Shown here one piece after another: positions 44,801 through 64,000 of a stretch of 64,000 bases of DNA. Within the stretch, counting starts at the first letter, position 1. Each line of letters starts with the position of its first letter. The DNA is taken from the NCBI GenBank assembly GCA_963693285.1, contig OY848917.1, positions 25,292,745 to 25,356,744 of the forward strand, written 5' to 3'. The position numbers were made by a program, and so were the translations under genes. The stretch comes from Xestospongia muta. Taxonomy: Eukaryota > Porifera > Demospongiae > Haplosclerida > Petrosiidae. The notes beneath the pieces were generated by a model. That model had not been told where the DNA came from. It worked only from the letters and a program-made list of their open reading frames with translations, and searched no databases.

Positions 44801-45753
44801 GTAACAATGCAATAACAATAGACAGTAAGATTATAATTGTAATCTATACAGCTGTATTTATTGTTACGTGTTGTGTATTAATAGATCCAGGCCCAGTACA
44901 AGAGATTGAATACCATCCAATATCTTTTTCTGTTCTAATTGTTAATTTTACTAGTCAAGCTCTTACAGAAATGATTTTATTCTTTGAGGTATCTATTGAA
45001 CTGTATGTTGGAGGAGAGAAACGAATAAAAAATATTACTGGTAGTCAATTTGAAGTACAGTTCACTAGACTGGGTATGCAGAAGTAGAACTCCAATCTAA
45101 CTAAGGACCTATTACTCTTTTTCTATAGGGGGTATGATACCATATAATGTTACTGTTCTAGCAATTAATGCTGCTGGAAGAGGTAAATCAACTACTAATG
45201 TGATTTTCACTGAAGAAGGAGGTATGTTATGAAGAATTTAAATTATTAACTAACCATTTTGTGTTTAGTTCCTCCACCACCACGTAATATTTTAGCTACT
45301 CGACTAAATGGTACACATATGATGATCACATGGGATGCTATACCACTCAAAGAGTCTAATGGTTTCCTCACTAACTACAGTGTGACATACCAGTACAAAG
45401 AACAGCATCAAGCTCAACCCATCATGTTATACGTGCCTTCAAACCAGACAACAGTAACTATTGGAGGACTGAACTCTACATCTAAGTATATCATTACAGT
45501 TAGAGCTGCTACTTCAGCAGGACTTGGCAAAAGCAGTGTGAATTATACAGTGCTACAGTATACAAGTGATACAGAAAACAGAGAAGTTGAAACTACACCT
45601 CTAGATCTAGTTATAGTATCAGCACTACTGTGTTTATTTGTTGTCTTGGCAATTCTGATGCTTATAGCTCTCATATGTGTATGTGTGTTATTGTATATTA
45701 AATCAAATAAAGAGAAATATCAAATTAGTACTATACCTAATGTAAACAAATAA
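40882..45753 (+). CDS. Ig/FN3 single-pass receptor (968 aa, 11 exons)
   Basis: Exons: 40882-40942, 41516-41815, 41909-42199, 42896-43189, 43329-43622, 43778-44071, 44167-44469, 44522-44824, 44885-45073, 45129-45221, 45269-45753; every junction is phase 1 and GT-AG. Exon 1 is a signal peptide (MLWCVFISVFYLYTTVKSVK). Exon 2 is an Ig domain with both cysteines (YFDC, GIYIC). Exons 3-6 are Ig domains. Exons 4-6 (294 bases each) are near-identical and lack both canonical cysteines. Exons 7, 8, 9+10 and 11 are FN3 domains (FSWNQP, NYTLTCHE, YNVTVLAINAAG, TSKYIITVRAATSAG). Exon 11 adds a membrane helix (LVIVSALLCLFVVLAIL) and a 20-residue tail without an obvious kinase, ITIM or TIR motif. It is probably a cell-surface adhesion or recognition protein with many Asn-glycosylation sites. 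One exon per domain and uniform phase fit exon shuffling. Confidence 0.85.
41825..41877 (+). repeat. TG then AG microsatellite in intron 2
   Basis: A (TG)n run followed by about 17 AG units just after the donor site of receptor exon 2. Confidence 0.85.
42413..42560. repeat. Inverted repeat in receptor intron
   Basis: Arms of about 60-75 bases meet around 42478-42484. ATATCTGTTATGAATATGAT pairs with its inverse ending 42509. The right arm has an extra insertion of about 15 bases. Confidence 0.6.
42565..42768. repeat. Second inverted repeat in the same intron
   Basis: TTGATTTAACCAATATATAA (about 42578) is inverted at about 42738-42765. MITE-like, with a loop of about 130 bases. Confidence 0.5.
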
Positions 45754-46330
45754 TGAAATACATTTACAAAATGTCAGTTCTACCTAAACAATTGATAGAG
45801 TTTAAAAATGATTATTAATATACTATATTATATTTTTATAATTATGTTCATTTTTATATATTACTGAAATGAATAATTCTATTTGTAAAAATTATAGTTT
45901 GATGCATTAACAATATTCACAATGTACACACTTAGCATCTTCATCTTAATGTCAATATAATGCTAATTATTATTAATAAGGCTCAAAATAATACATACTT
46001 TTATATAATTAATACTTTCAGAACAATACGAAGTGATTATGTTATAATTTTGAAAGCAGAAATGCAATAATAAATACAATTATTGTGTTAGTTCATTAGT
46101 ATTGTTGATATACAAACACTTGCCATGAACATTCAAAGAAAACAATGTCTTTACAGCTTATTTTTTGTTTGGTGAAGAAACTGCTATAACCAGTTAAGTA
46201 TATATAACTGTATATATGATTATTAATAAGTAATAGTAGGGTTGCTGTACACATCACTAGCTGGAAAGACAACAAAGATGACATTAGAGCAGGTATCAGG
46301 TAATTTGCAGGTAAATTCACATTTGTGATC
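45754..46330. other. 3-prime flank of the receptor gene
   Basis: AT-rich; presumably 3-prime untranslated region and spacer. An AATAAA lies near 46069. No frame recognised. Confidence 0.4.
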
Positions 46331-46334
46331 TAAG

Positions 46335-46643
46335 GTCATGTGCTAGAGGCTCTAATGGAAGAGTGTGCTTGGGGTTCTAATGGAGGTATGTGACTTCAAT
46401 ACCTAGCTATATGCTAAGGGTTTTAATGGAGAAATGTGACTTTAATGGTCATATATTAGGGATTCTAATGGAGAAATATAACTTCAATAGTCATGTGTTA
46501 ATGGTTCTAACGGAGGACTGTGGCTTCAATAGTCATGTGCTAGGGGATTCTAGTGGAATATTGTGACTTTAAGTCATGTGTAAACTATGTCTTTGATATT
46601 CATGTGCTAGGGTTTCTAATAGAGGAGTGTTATTTCAATAGTA
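46335..46643. repeat. Minisatellite (about 45-50 bp period)
   Basis: Six to seven degenerate units built on CATGTGCTAGGGATTCTAAT followed by GGAG-AATGTGACTTCAATAGT. It starts about 580 bases after the receptor stop codon. No coding frame. Confidence 0.75.
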
Positions 46644-47736
46644 GTGAATCACAATATCTCAGGATTGTGGTCAATTGACTATTAATCATATACAATTAGA
46701 ACCACCAAAACGGAGAAATTTTTGAGGCCAACAATTTCAGGTTTGCTTCTAACAAAACATTTGCGAAATACCTTTCATGGATATTAATAAACTAAGCAAG
46801 CCCTACCAATATATTTATTTATAGAAAGACATTACACATCCTACATTTTGACTAGTGAGCCTAACATTTGTAATGCAGGCAAGTGCTAGAAAATATGTAA
46901 CTACAAAAACTGTGAAAGATCATAATTGTCTGAAATTTCCCAGCTATAAAGTAACATGTATTTTTACATATAGAATGCACATGGACTATAAGAACTTTCT
47001 CCAATACTTCATCCTTGAATATTAGTTACAATACATTTTAATTGACATACTACAACTGAGTATTTTGTCCTCATTTGAAATCTATAGTATATCATAGATA
47101 CAGAGTATTAATAATGCAATCACTAATTTGAAGAGACTCATGTGTCTCTGTTAGAACCTCTTTCAAATAATTGTTACGTGATTGTAGCTCCGCCAACTAT
47201 ATACACATATACATGTAGTTATACTGTATATGTGTGTGTGTGTGTATACCTTGATTTCAAATTGAGCACACATGCAGTGGACTGGATTGTGCTTCTAAGT
47301 AAACTGAACTTAGATAGAAGTCAAACCAAATCTGTGAATGCTAAAAAAACAAATAAATAATAGTACAGTTATAAAGCAAAAACCAATAGTTGTGTAGCAT
47401 AGGAGGTGTCTACAAGATCGTTGAAGGTGTTTTTATTGTGCTAGTTGGGGTAAAATACAAAAATACATGAAGATTGTAACTGTAGAGATTGAGGCTTTGT
47501 TACTGTTTTATTCATTGGTAATATAGGGACTGTTCCTCTTTGAAACTGTTGTGATATAGGGGTTGTTCGTCTTATTTATAGACTTGGTGATATATGGATT
47601 GTTCCTGTCTTAGGTATTAAAGATTGTCAAGGTAATTGTATATAGCTATATCAAATGTTTCAGTATTGTGCAGGTTTTTGTAACAAACTAGTTAACTGTT
47701 CGCATGACATATGATATTGATCATTCCATTTTGTGT
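46644..47736. other. No gene; short degenerate repeats
   Basis: Near 47505-47610 three loosely similar units with gatatagggnntgttc are visible. Otherwise nothing recognised. Confidence 0.4.
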
Positions 47737-48055
47737 TTAGTTCCTTCACCACCATGTAGTATTTTAGGTACTCGACTAAATGGTACACATATGATGATCA
47801 CATGGGATGCTATACCACTCAGAGTCTAATGGTTTCCTCGCTAACTACAGTGTGACATACCAGTATCAGCATCATGCTCAACCCAACATGTTATATATGT
47901 ACCTTTAAACTAGACAACATACAACAGTAATTATTAGAGGACTGGACTCTACATCTAAGCATACTATTACAGTTAGAGCTGCTACTTCAGCAGAATTAGA
48001 GAAAGCAGTGTAAATTATACAGTGCTACAGGACAAAAATAATACAGAAAACTGTG
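47737..48055 (+). pseudogene. Dead copy of the last FN3 exon of the receptor
   Basis: The block is closely similar to 45265-45590, including the intron end (TTTTGTGTTTAG) and CTCGACTAAATGGTACACAT. It carries several disabling differences. CACCATGTAG introduces a stop. One base is lost at CTCAGAGTC versus CTCAAAGAGTC, and other small indels follow. The membrane helix and tail are missing. It is a partial duplication of exon 11 plus its acceptor, on the same strand, 2.5 kb downstream. Confidence 0.85.
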
Positions 48056-49150
48056 TAGTTACTACTTACCATGTGACCATTAGTATATAATTGGATGGAG
48101 TCTCTAATAGGTAAGAGGAGCTTCATTGCTATGGTAACACAATCCCAAATGATAAGTAATACTTCACATGCACCATGATGAGGTAGATCACTGCAACACC
48201 TGCAGTATGTATATGTGTACATGTACATATATACTTGTATATGTAATGTTACTATATCTGGGCCTATCTTTAAGACTAGGTTCTATAACATGCTGACAAT
48301 ATCTTATTGCCTGCCCACTCTTTTTAGTTGACTTGGGATACTTGAACATATCAATGTTTCATGTGGGTGTATTATAAGATGACTCACTTTTTCTTTGACA
48401 GCTGCTTTATCTAAATCATCTGACTGATACCAGTACCCCGAAAAAGATGAGTAATGAGATGGAGTACTTAGTCTGGAAAGAGAATCTTGTAAAGATGCTT
48501 TCACTGACATTTAGATGATTCCTCTCCTAAAGTAACTGCTTGCTTTTTAAATGCTTGAACTTTTCGCATAAATTTCAACTTCAACTACATCAACACACAT
48601 TTATTCTTCTTTATAAGTGTTGACACATAACATCTCTGTTCCCATGGTAAGCAATTGTATTAGTTTTTTAGTACTGTTGAAGACTGTATAAAGTTATACA
48701 TATGTGGACATCATCAACCCTTGAATGTCTTAAATATGCTTTCTGACAAAACTCTGTTCAATAAGTTTATCATGATGTTTGTATAAGTCAAATTAAATAT
48801 ATAAGTGATAAATTAACATTAATACATTGCAATATATAATAGTTATCTCAATCATATTAATCTATATTATAAGTGCTATGTACTTGTACATACATTTTGA
48901 CCTATTTGCATAGAAACATCATGAAATAACCACTTAAATTAACAATTGAAAATCTTTTTAAAAATTTTGTCATGCTGTGATAGTATTAAAAACTAATGTT
49001 AAATCAAAATTGAATGCAAAATGTCATACTTGTAATAATGTCAATATTATGACCAACACATGTATATTATAACTGAGTGCAAGAAAAGAAGTACCAAAAA
49101 GCAAAAAGGAAATAAAACAATCAATGATAAAAACAATTAAATATATCATA
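48056..49150. other. Spacer between receptor copy and ZC3H4/6-like gene
   Basis: No supported frame. It includes the 3-prime side of the ZC3H4/6-like gene and a TACATGTA-rich patch at 48215-48245. Confidence 0.4.
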
Positions 49151-56961
<7,811 letters not shown>

Positions 56962-57385
56962 TTTGGGTGTGCCCGCGACAAATTAATAGAGCCTGTCTAA
57001 GCTTTTCACGAGTTTTGGTCAAGTTATATACAAGTATTCACTCTAATGTTCGTACAATAAGTACAGCAACACAAAACCTGATTATTACACTGTCTTAACT
57101 GATAAATTACCAAAATTGTTATGTGTATGATGGGTGGTTTCAAACGTTACCATTGGCCAAATATGACGGCCTTATGTTGAGTTGTGAGTGAACTCTCTTC
57201 CTCGACTGAGACGGCTGCACGAACTGACAAAACTTTCCTTTACGATGAAATGTTAGGAAAGTGTATTAAATGGGAATAGAAACTGTTTACTATAGTTATA
57301 GTGCTCCTCCATCTAAGCTGCCATTTTTTTGTGTGACAAAGAGATTGCCCAATAACGGGGATTAGCTGTCAAACCGCAACTAATA

Positions 57386-57395
57386 CGCATGCGCA
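57386..57395. promoter_or_regulatory. NRF1-like palindrome
   Basis: CGCATGCGCA in an otherwise AT-rich region, about 430 bases upstream of the ZC3H4/6-like start and 210 bases beyond the G-gamma stop. It is nearly the NRF1 consensus, common in housekeeping promoters. Function is inferred. Confidence 0.4.
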
Positions 57396-57604
57396 GAACA
57401 CTTATTAGTAGTTAATTAATTTTTAATTAAGTTTGCATGTGATTATAATAGAGTACTGATCACTAATAACAGAAAAAAATGTGATTTTAAAAATTCTAAA
57501 ATAAAATTCAACTGTAACAACACACAAACTGATTATTTTATCTGTAGTGTTTAGAGTGTAAAGAGTAATTAAAAATCACTCTACCAATATTAGATGGAAA
57601 ACAT

Positions 57605-58116
57605 TCACAGGATAACACACGGAGGTTTAGGTTTAAACGGATTTTCTGTATTAGCCAGTGGATTCACTAATGGATCATCTTGTTCGTTTTCTTGTATATA
57701 TGCAACCAACCTATCAAAAATAGTCAAAGTTAAATTCAAAATCAACATTTACATTAGTAAATTTTCCATTAAAAATATAAACAACACAATGATAACAATA
57801 ACTTCGTGTACTATATTGCTTCAATGTCTCCCGACTAATCAAGACCATTATTAATATGTCCTTACATGCTATATGATGTAAGGATCTAAACAATTACTCA
57901 TCATTTGGTTAATTGTACAGGTAGATGTACATATACTAGTATTATAAATGTAATGGAATTTACACATTAGCACAGTAGTGAGATAAAGTACAAGTAAGAA
58001 TCTTACGCTTGAGTTGACGTAGACACTTTCTCTCTTTCTAGATCAGCTTGAGATCTAAGTTGATCTACAACCAAACGTGCTTGGTTCACTTGTTCACTAC
58101 GTCCCTGCATCGACAT
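57605..58116 (-). CDS. GNG: Heterotrimeric G-protein gamma subunit (71 aa)
   Basis: Two exons: 58007-58116 and 57605-57710 (donor GTAAGA, acceptor GATAG, phase 2), 216 bases. The protein starts MSMQGRSEQVNQARLVVDQL and has the helical N-terminus that coils with G-beta. It continues with the Asp-Pro-Leu-x-x-P motif (QDDPLVNPLANTENPFK) and ends in the CAAX box CVIL. A final Leu predicts geranylgeranylation and membrane anchoring. Length and intron position fit animal gamma subunits (68-75 residues). With G-beta it would relay GPCR signals. The upstream acceptor-like GTTTAG near 58130 suggests a non-coding first exon. Confidence 0.9.
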
Positions 58117-59044
58117 CTTTATCACAAGCTAAACAAGAAATAATAGAAACACTCATGTATACAAGAACGTATAATGCAATGTATTATAGAGAGTAATTAC
58201 TAGTGTAAAATCAAATAAGACCTATGTTACTGTCCTAAGTGTGTTGGACATACAATGTATACTACAAAAACACATTCTTTATTAATAGTACATGTACATA
58301 CCAGAGCTGCTTACTCTATACTGAGACATAGGAAAGGGGGTGGGGTTAGGGAAACTATAGTCCTTCGCTGAAGGGGGACTTAGCTCCTTGATAATGTAAA
58401 CTAGGGAACTTGTTCGTCATATAATTTTGGGACAATATAAATGATTGAAAGTGACTTAAGCAATAAACAAATTGACCACTCCCACTCTAAATGTTTACAT
58501 TACTTGCTCCCTATATCTCGATATCTAGGTTACTCAAAAAGGGATGTAGTTTATGAGGCATTTGGTTACATCCTAGGACAGTGGATAATGGATAATAGAT
58601 TGTTACAACAAGGCAATACTGTATATGATAACAGAACCCGATACATCACTGTAAATAGAAAATAGTCCAACATTGCTACCATCAACTACGTTACTTCATA
58701 AGGGATAATCTAGTATTTGCCTATGTAAGTAAACAAAACATTCCTTAAGAATTGACATTCGTTGTTTCTGGTAGTAACTTACCCTCAGTTACCACTATTA
58801 TTTACTATTCGTGTCATATGTAAGTATTACTTTACAGAAGAAACAAAACTTACAGCACAAAGTAAGACAGAAACGGTATTAAAGATTGGCTCTCAAACAA
58901 GAAGACGACGAGGTAACAGTTTATTTATCACACGTGATGCCAATGCTAATTGCGAAAGGTCGCGCCTACTAAAATAACTTACCAAAATAGGAATAACCTA
59001 ATATGGTAATTAATCTGTTCTAAAAATAGCACAGGCGATATGAT
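58117..59044. other. Spacer between G-gamma and Ras
   Basis: A 74-codon plus-strand frame at 58441-58665 (YEAFGYILGQWIMDNRLLQQ) looks protein-like, but has no recognised domain and no partner exons. It is left unassigned. Confidence 0.4.
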
Positions 59045-59045
59045 C

Positions 59046-59053
59046 TATAAATA
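59046..59053 (+). promoter_or_regulatory. TATA box of Ras gene
   Basis: TATAAATA, 105 bases upstream of the Ras start codon. Transcription would start near 59075-59085, leaving a leader of about 75-80 bases. Confidence 0.5.
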
Positions 59054-59157
59054 GTACGGGGTGTGAGAAGTGAGTAATAATAACTTCTCAGAGGTTCAGT
59101 GTTGTTTTGAGATAGACAAGAATAAGAGAGCAGACAGCCTACTAAAAAAACTACGAG

Positions 59158-61811
<2,654 letters not shown>

Positions 61812-62957
61812 ATTATTGATTAACTATTCATGTTTTCTTTTTCGTGACGGCAGTGACGAATTGTTTGAAACAATATTCTTCTCATCTCAAAGCACGATAA
61901 CTATTGTACATTAAATTAGTCATGTTATCTTTAATTTTTGGATATGTTGTGTGTGTTTTTGAGTTTATATCGTTCTGCGAATAATATAATAAACTAGATA
62001 TAGGTATAGCTATAATTGTCATAACATTTTATGTAATTGTGTCTAATTTTCAGTCATACTTAAAAAATGAATATATATTGTGTGTTTAAGTGTAATGCAG
62101 ACATTTTGTCTTATTGAGTTACTTACTGAGTAAAGATCACATAGAGGCCAATACCAATACAAATGCAAACAGCTCTATAGCTACATGCTACGAAAGATAA
62201 TTTACATGACAGACACTTAGTGTACAAAGCATATTGTTTGTCATTGCATGACAAGTTTTATTGCTATAATAAATTAATTTATCCAATTATTTGCACCCTT
62301 AATACAGGCACCATTGTTGCCATCACCTAGCTGCTCCATGTACTATGTCAACAAGAAACAGTTCAAAGAGCTGTTATTTATTCTTTTCTACAAAATCCAT
62401 TAGTACAACCATATATTTGATAGTTACTAAAGGTACATGGTTGTGGGTGGGGCTGAACATCAACAAGCATCTGTACTTTTATACTAAGATAACTTGAGTT
62501 TAACATGAAAGGGGATCATAGCCTTTCAAATCTGCTGAAGAGTTAAATGTGATACTATAAGTTTAACTTAAGTTATTTCCAGTAAATTACCATTGGGTTC
62601 TATTACCTGTGCTCAAAATACACTCCTTATTATTAGTTCCCTAACATGTTCATCACCAATCTTACAGTGCCACTGGATATCCTGAGGAAGAGAGTTCTTT
62701 AACTAATATAGCAAAATAAACAAATATAGCAAATTGCATACTTTTGATCTTACAATTCAAAATAATAATACTAAATACTTGATTTGCCACATAATTTCAT
62801 AATTATGTGATTAGATGGTTATCTTATTATTTAATATTCACTTATAGGTACATAATTAACTATAACCAATTAATACAACAAAATGACTTTACAATTAATA
62901 GTGATAAGGTCCGGTTACTCCGGTATTCATATATTCATAAGCTGACATTGATAAGTG
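61812..62957. other. Ras 3-prime region and spacer
   Basis: Contains the likely Ras poly-A signal (AATAAA, 61988-61993). No frame with recognisable content before the RING/B-box gene. Confidence 0.5.
61988..61993 (+). promoter_or_regulatory. Poly-A signal of Ras gene
   Basis: AATAAA 177 bases after the stop codon, followed by T-rich sequence. Confidence 0.5.
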
Positions 62958-64000
62958 ATGGCAGAGAAGACTTCAGCGATTTCAACTCTAGATCTTAAGA
63001 AACTAGAGGAACAACTCACTTGTGCTATCTGTTGTGACCTCTATACTAACCCTAAGACCTTACCATGCCTTCACTCCTTTTGCCAGCGATGTCTGGAACG
63101 TCTACCACTCGACTCTCAGGGCCAAGGTGAATTCTTAATCTCTTGCCCTGTTTGTCGACATTGCACTCAGTTACCTCAACCAGCGGGAGCTGCAGGTTTT
63201 TTAACTGCTTTTCAAATAAACAACTTGACTGAGGTTCACAAGTTATTGGTAAAAATCTCGGGACGTCAACAGGTCATGTGTGATAATTGTACTAGTACAA
63301 ATGCTTCTAGTTACTGCAGAGAATGTGCCAAGCTTCTCTGTCAAAATTGTATTGAAGTACACAACAAATGGGCACCTGTTGCAGATCATGAAATAAGAAA
63401 TATTGAAAACATACATAATGTAGCAACATCTGTACATGTTTCTCAGTTTATCAAAGACAAAAAGTGTCCTATAGCTAGTCATAACGAATCATTGAAAATT
63501 TTTTGCAAAACATGTGAAGAGCTTATTTGTCAGCTTTGTGCCATATGTATTCATAAAGATCATCATTATGACCTAGTTTCCGACTGCTATCCAAGCTATT
63601 GTACAGAATTAAAAGCAAGTTTAAAACTTGTAAGCGAAAAGATTTCTGATCTTAATGATGCTATAACTGCTCTGAAAGAAAGAGAAAATGAACTTGTAAA
63701 CCATGGAGAATTCATCAAAGAGGATGTTCATGTCATGGTGGAAGAAATGATTAACATCCTTCGCCACTCTGAAAAACAGCTGATTAAAGATGTAGACATC
63801 ATCACTTGTAGTCAAGTACAGGCCTTGTTAGAACAAAAGAAATCAGCAGAAACAGTGCTGAGTCAGTTAAAAGATGCAAAAAAGTTTGTGGAAAAGAGTC
63901 TTGAGGTAGACACTCCTCAGCAAGTAGTGATATCTTCAAGACAAATGATGGTACGAATGAATGAGGTAACTCAACAAGTGAACATTGAAGAATTTTATCC
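62958..64000 (+). CDS. RING/B-box/coiled-coil (TRIM-type) protein, 5-prime part
   Basis: The frame opens at ATG 62958 (MAEKTSAISTLDLKKLEEQL) and stays open for 347 codons to the window end. Residues 22-66 form a C3HC4 RING: CAICC, then CLHSFCQRC, then CPVC. Two B-boxes follow, near residues 105-150 (CDNCTSTNASSYCRECAKLL) and 168-205 (CKTCEELICQLC with HKDHHY). A long coiled coil is seen from about 215 onward (ISDLNDAITALKERENELVN). This RBCC order defines TRIM E3 ubiquitin ligases. The missing C-terminus (often filamin/NHL repeats in TRIM2/3/71/56-like proteins of invertebrates) would name the subclass. No intron is visible in the available part. The role could be in ubiquitin signalling or innate immunity. 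Confidence 0.85.
   Translation, partial: MAEKTSAISTLDLKKLEEQLTCAICCDLYTNPKTLPCLHSFCQRCLERLPLDSQGQGEFLISCPVCRHCTQLPQPAGAAGFLTAFQINNLTEVHKLLVKISGRQQVMCDNCTSTNASSYCRECAKLLCQNCIEVHNKWAPVADHEIRNIENIHNVATSVHVSQFIKDKKCPIASHNESLKIFCKTCEELICQLCAICIHKDHHYDLVSDCYPSYCTELKASLKLVSEKISDLNDAITALKERENELVNHGEFIKEDVHVMVEEMINILRHSEKQLIKDVDIITCSQVQALLEQKKSAETVLSQLKDAKKFVEKSLEVDTPQQVVISSRQMMVRMNEVTQQVNIEEFY

Noticed and set aside
46335..46643. CRISPR array
   Set aside because: Units are degenerate and contiguous, with no constant repeat plus unique spacer pattern, in a eukaryotic context.
58441..58665. 74-codon plus-strand frame between G-gamma and Ras
   Set aside because: It looks mildly protein-like, but has no recognised domain and no partner exons or splice sites that close. 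Not enough to call a gene.

Overview
The window looks like animal nuclear DNA from a compact, AT-rich genome, most probably a demosponge such as Amphimedon. This is an inference from content, not from any search. Genes have many short GT-AG introns. The families are metazoan: a canonical Ras, a G-protein gamma subunit, a ZC3H4/6-type CCCH protein, an Ig/FN3 receptor, a RING/B-box protein and an ankyrin-Roc-death protein. There are also relics of many transposon families. Splice models were built by hand by matching GT/AG sites and codon phase. Four multi-exon genes close perfectly in phase.

Layout. Positions 1-7,650 are mostly wreckage: minus-strand ankyrin and LRR-like relics in duplicated blocks. 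One block is interrupted by a nested composite (about 870-3,755) holding a THAP zinc-finger ORF, a YqaJ-nuclease relic, a Copia tail with LTR and primer-binding site, and a BEL/Pao gag relic. A frameshifted DDE transposon with inverted repeats lies at 8,957-10,735. Positions 12,215-24,611 (minus) hold an 18-exon gene coding for ankyrin repeats, a Roc-like GTPase with COR-like region and two death-fold domains (1,307 aa). Its introns carry palindromes and MITE-like elements. Positions 24,900-28,000 hold repeats and a GC-rich island. A 3.2-kb tandem duplication (29,077-35,482) carries two nearly identical two-exon death-domain genes beside piggyBac relics. A small dispanin-like membrane protein gene lies at 37,927-38,289 (minus). 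Nested palindromes occupy 39,868-40,592. An 11-exon Ig/FN3 receptor (968 aa) lies at 40,882-45,753 (plus), followed by a minisatellite and a dead copy of one FN3 exon. A ZC3H4/6-like gene lies at 49,151-56,961 (minus, 1,365 aa), a G-gamma gene at 57,605-58,116 (minus), Ras at 59,158-61,811 (plus, 189 aa) and a RING/B-box/coiled-coil gene from 62,958 running off the end (plus).

How the genes may work together. The stand-alone death-domain proteins share a recognisable pattern with the last domain of the ankyrin-Roc protein, so a homotypic adaptor or decoy relation is a testable idea. With the Ig/FN3 receptor, the dispanin-like protein and the RING/B-box protein, the window has the flavour of an innate-immunity neighbourhood, but no operon-like link is visible. 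Ras, G-gamma and ZC3H4/6 are conserved housekeeping or signalling genes. A recurring architectural oddity is perfect CT microsatellites sitting exactly where polypyrimidine tracts of 3-prime splice sites belong.
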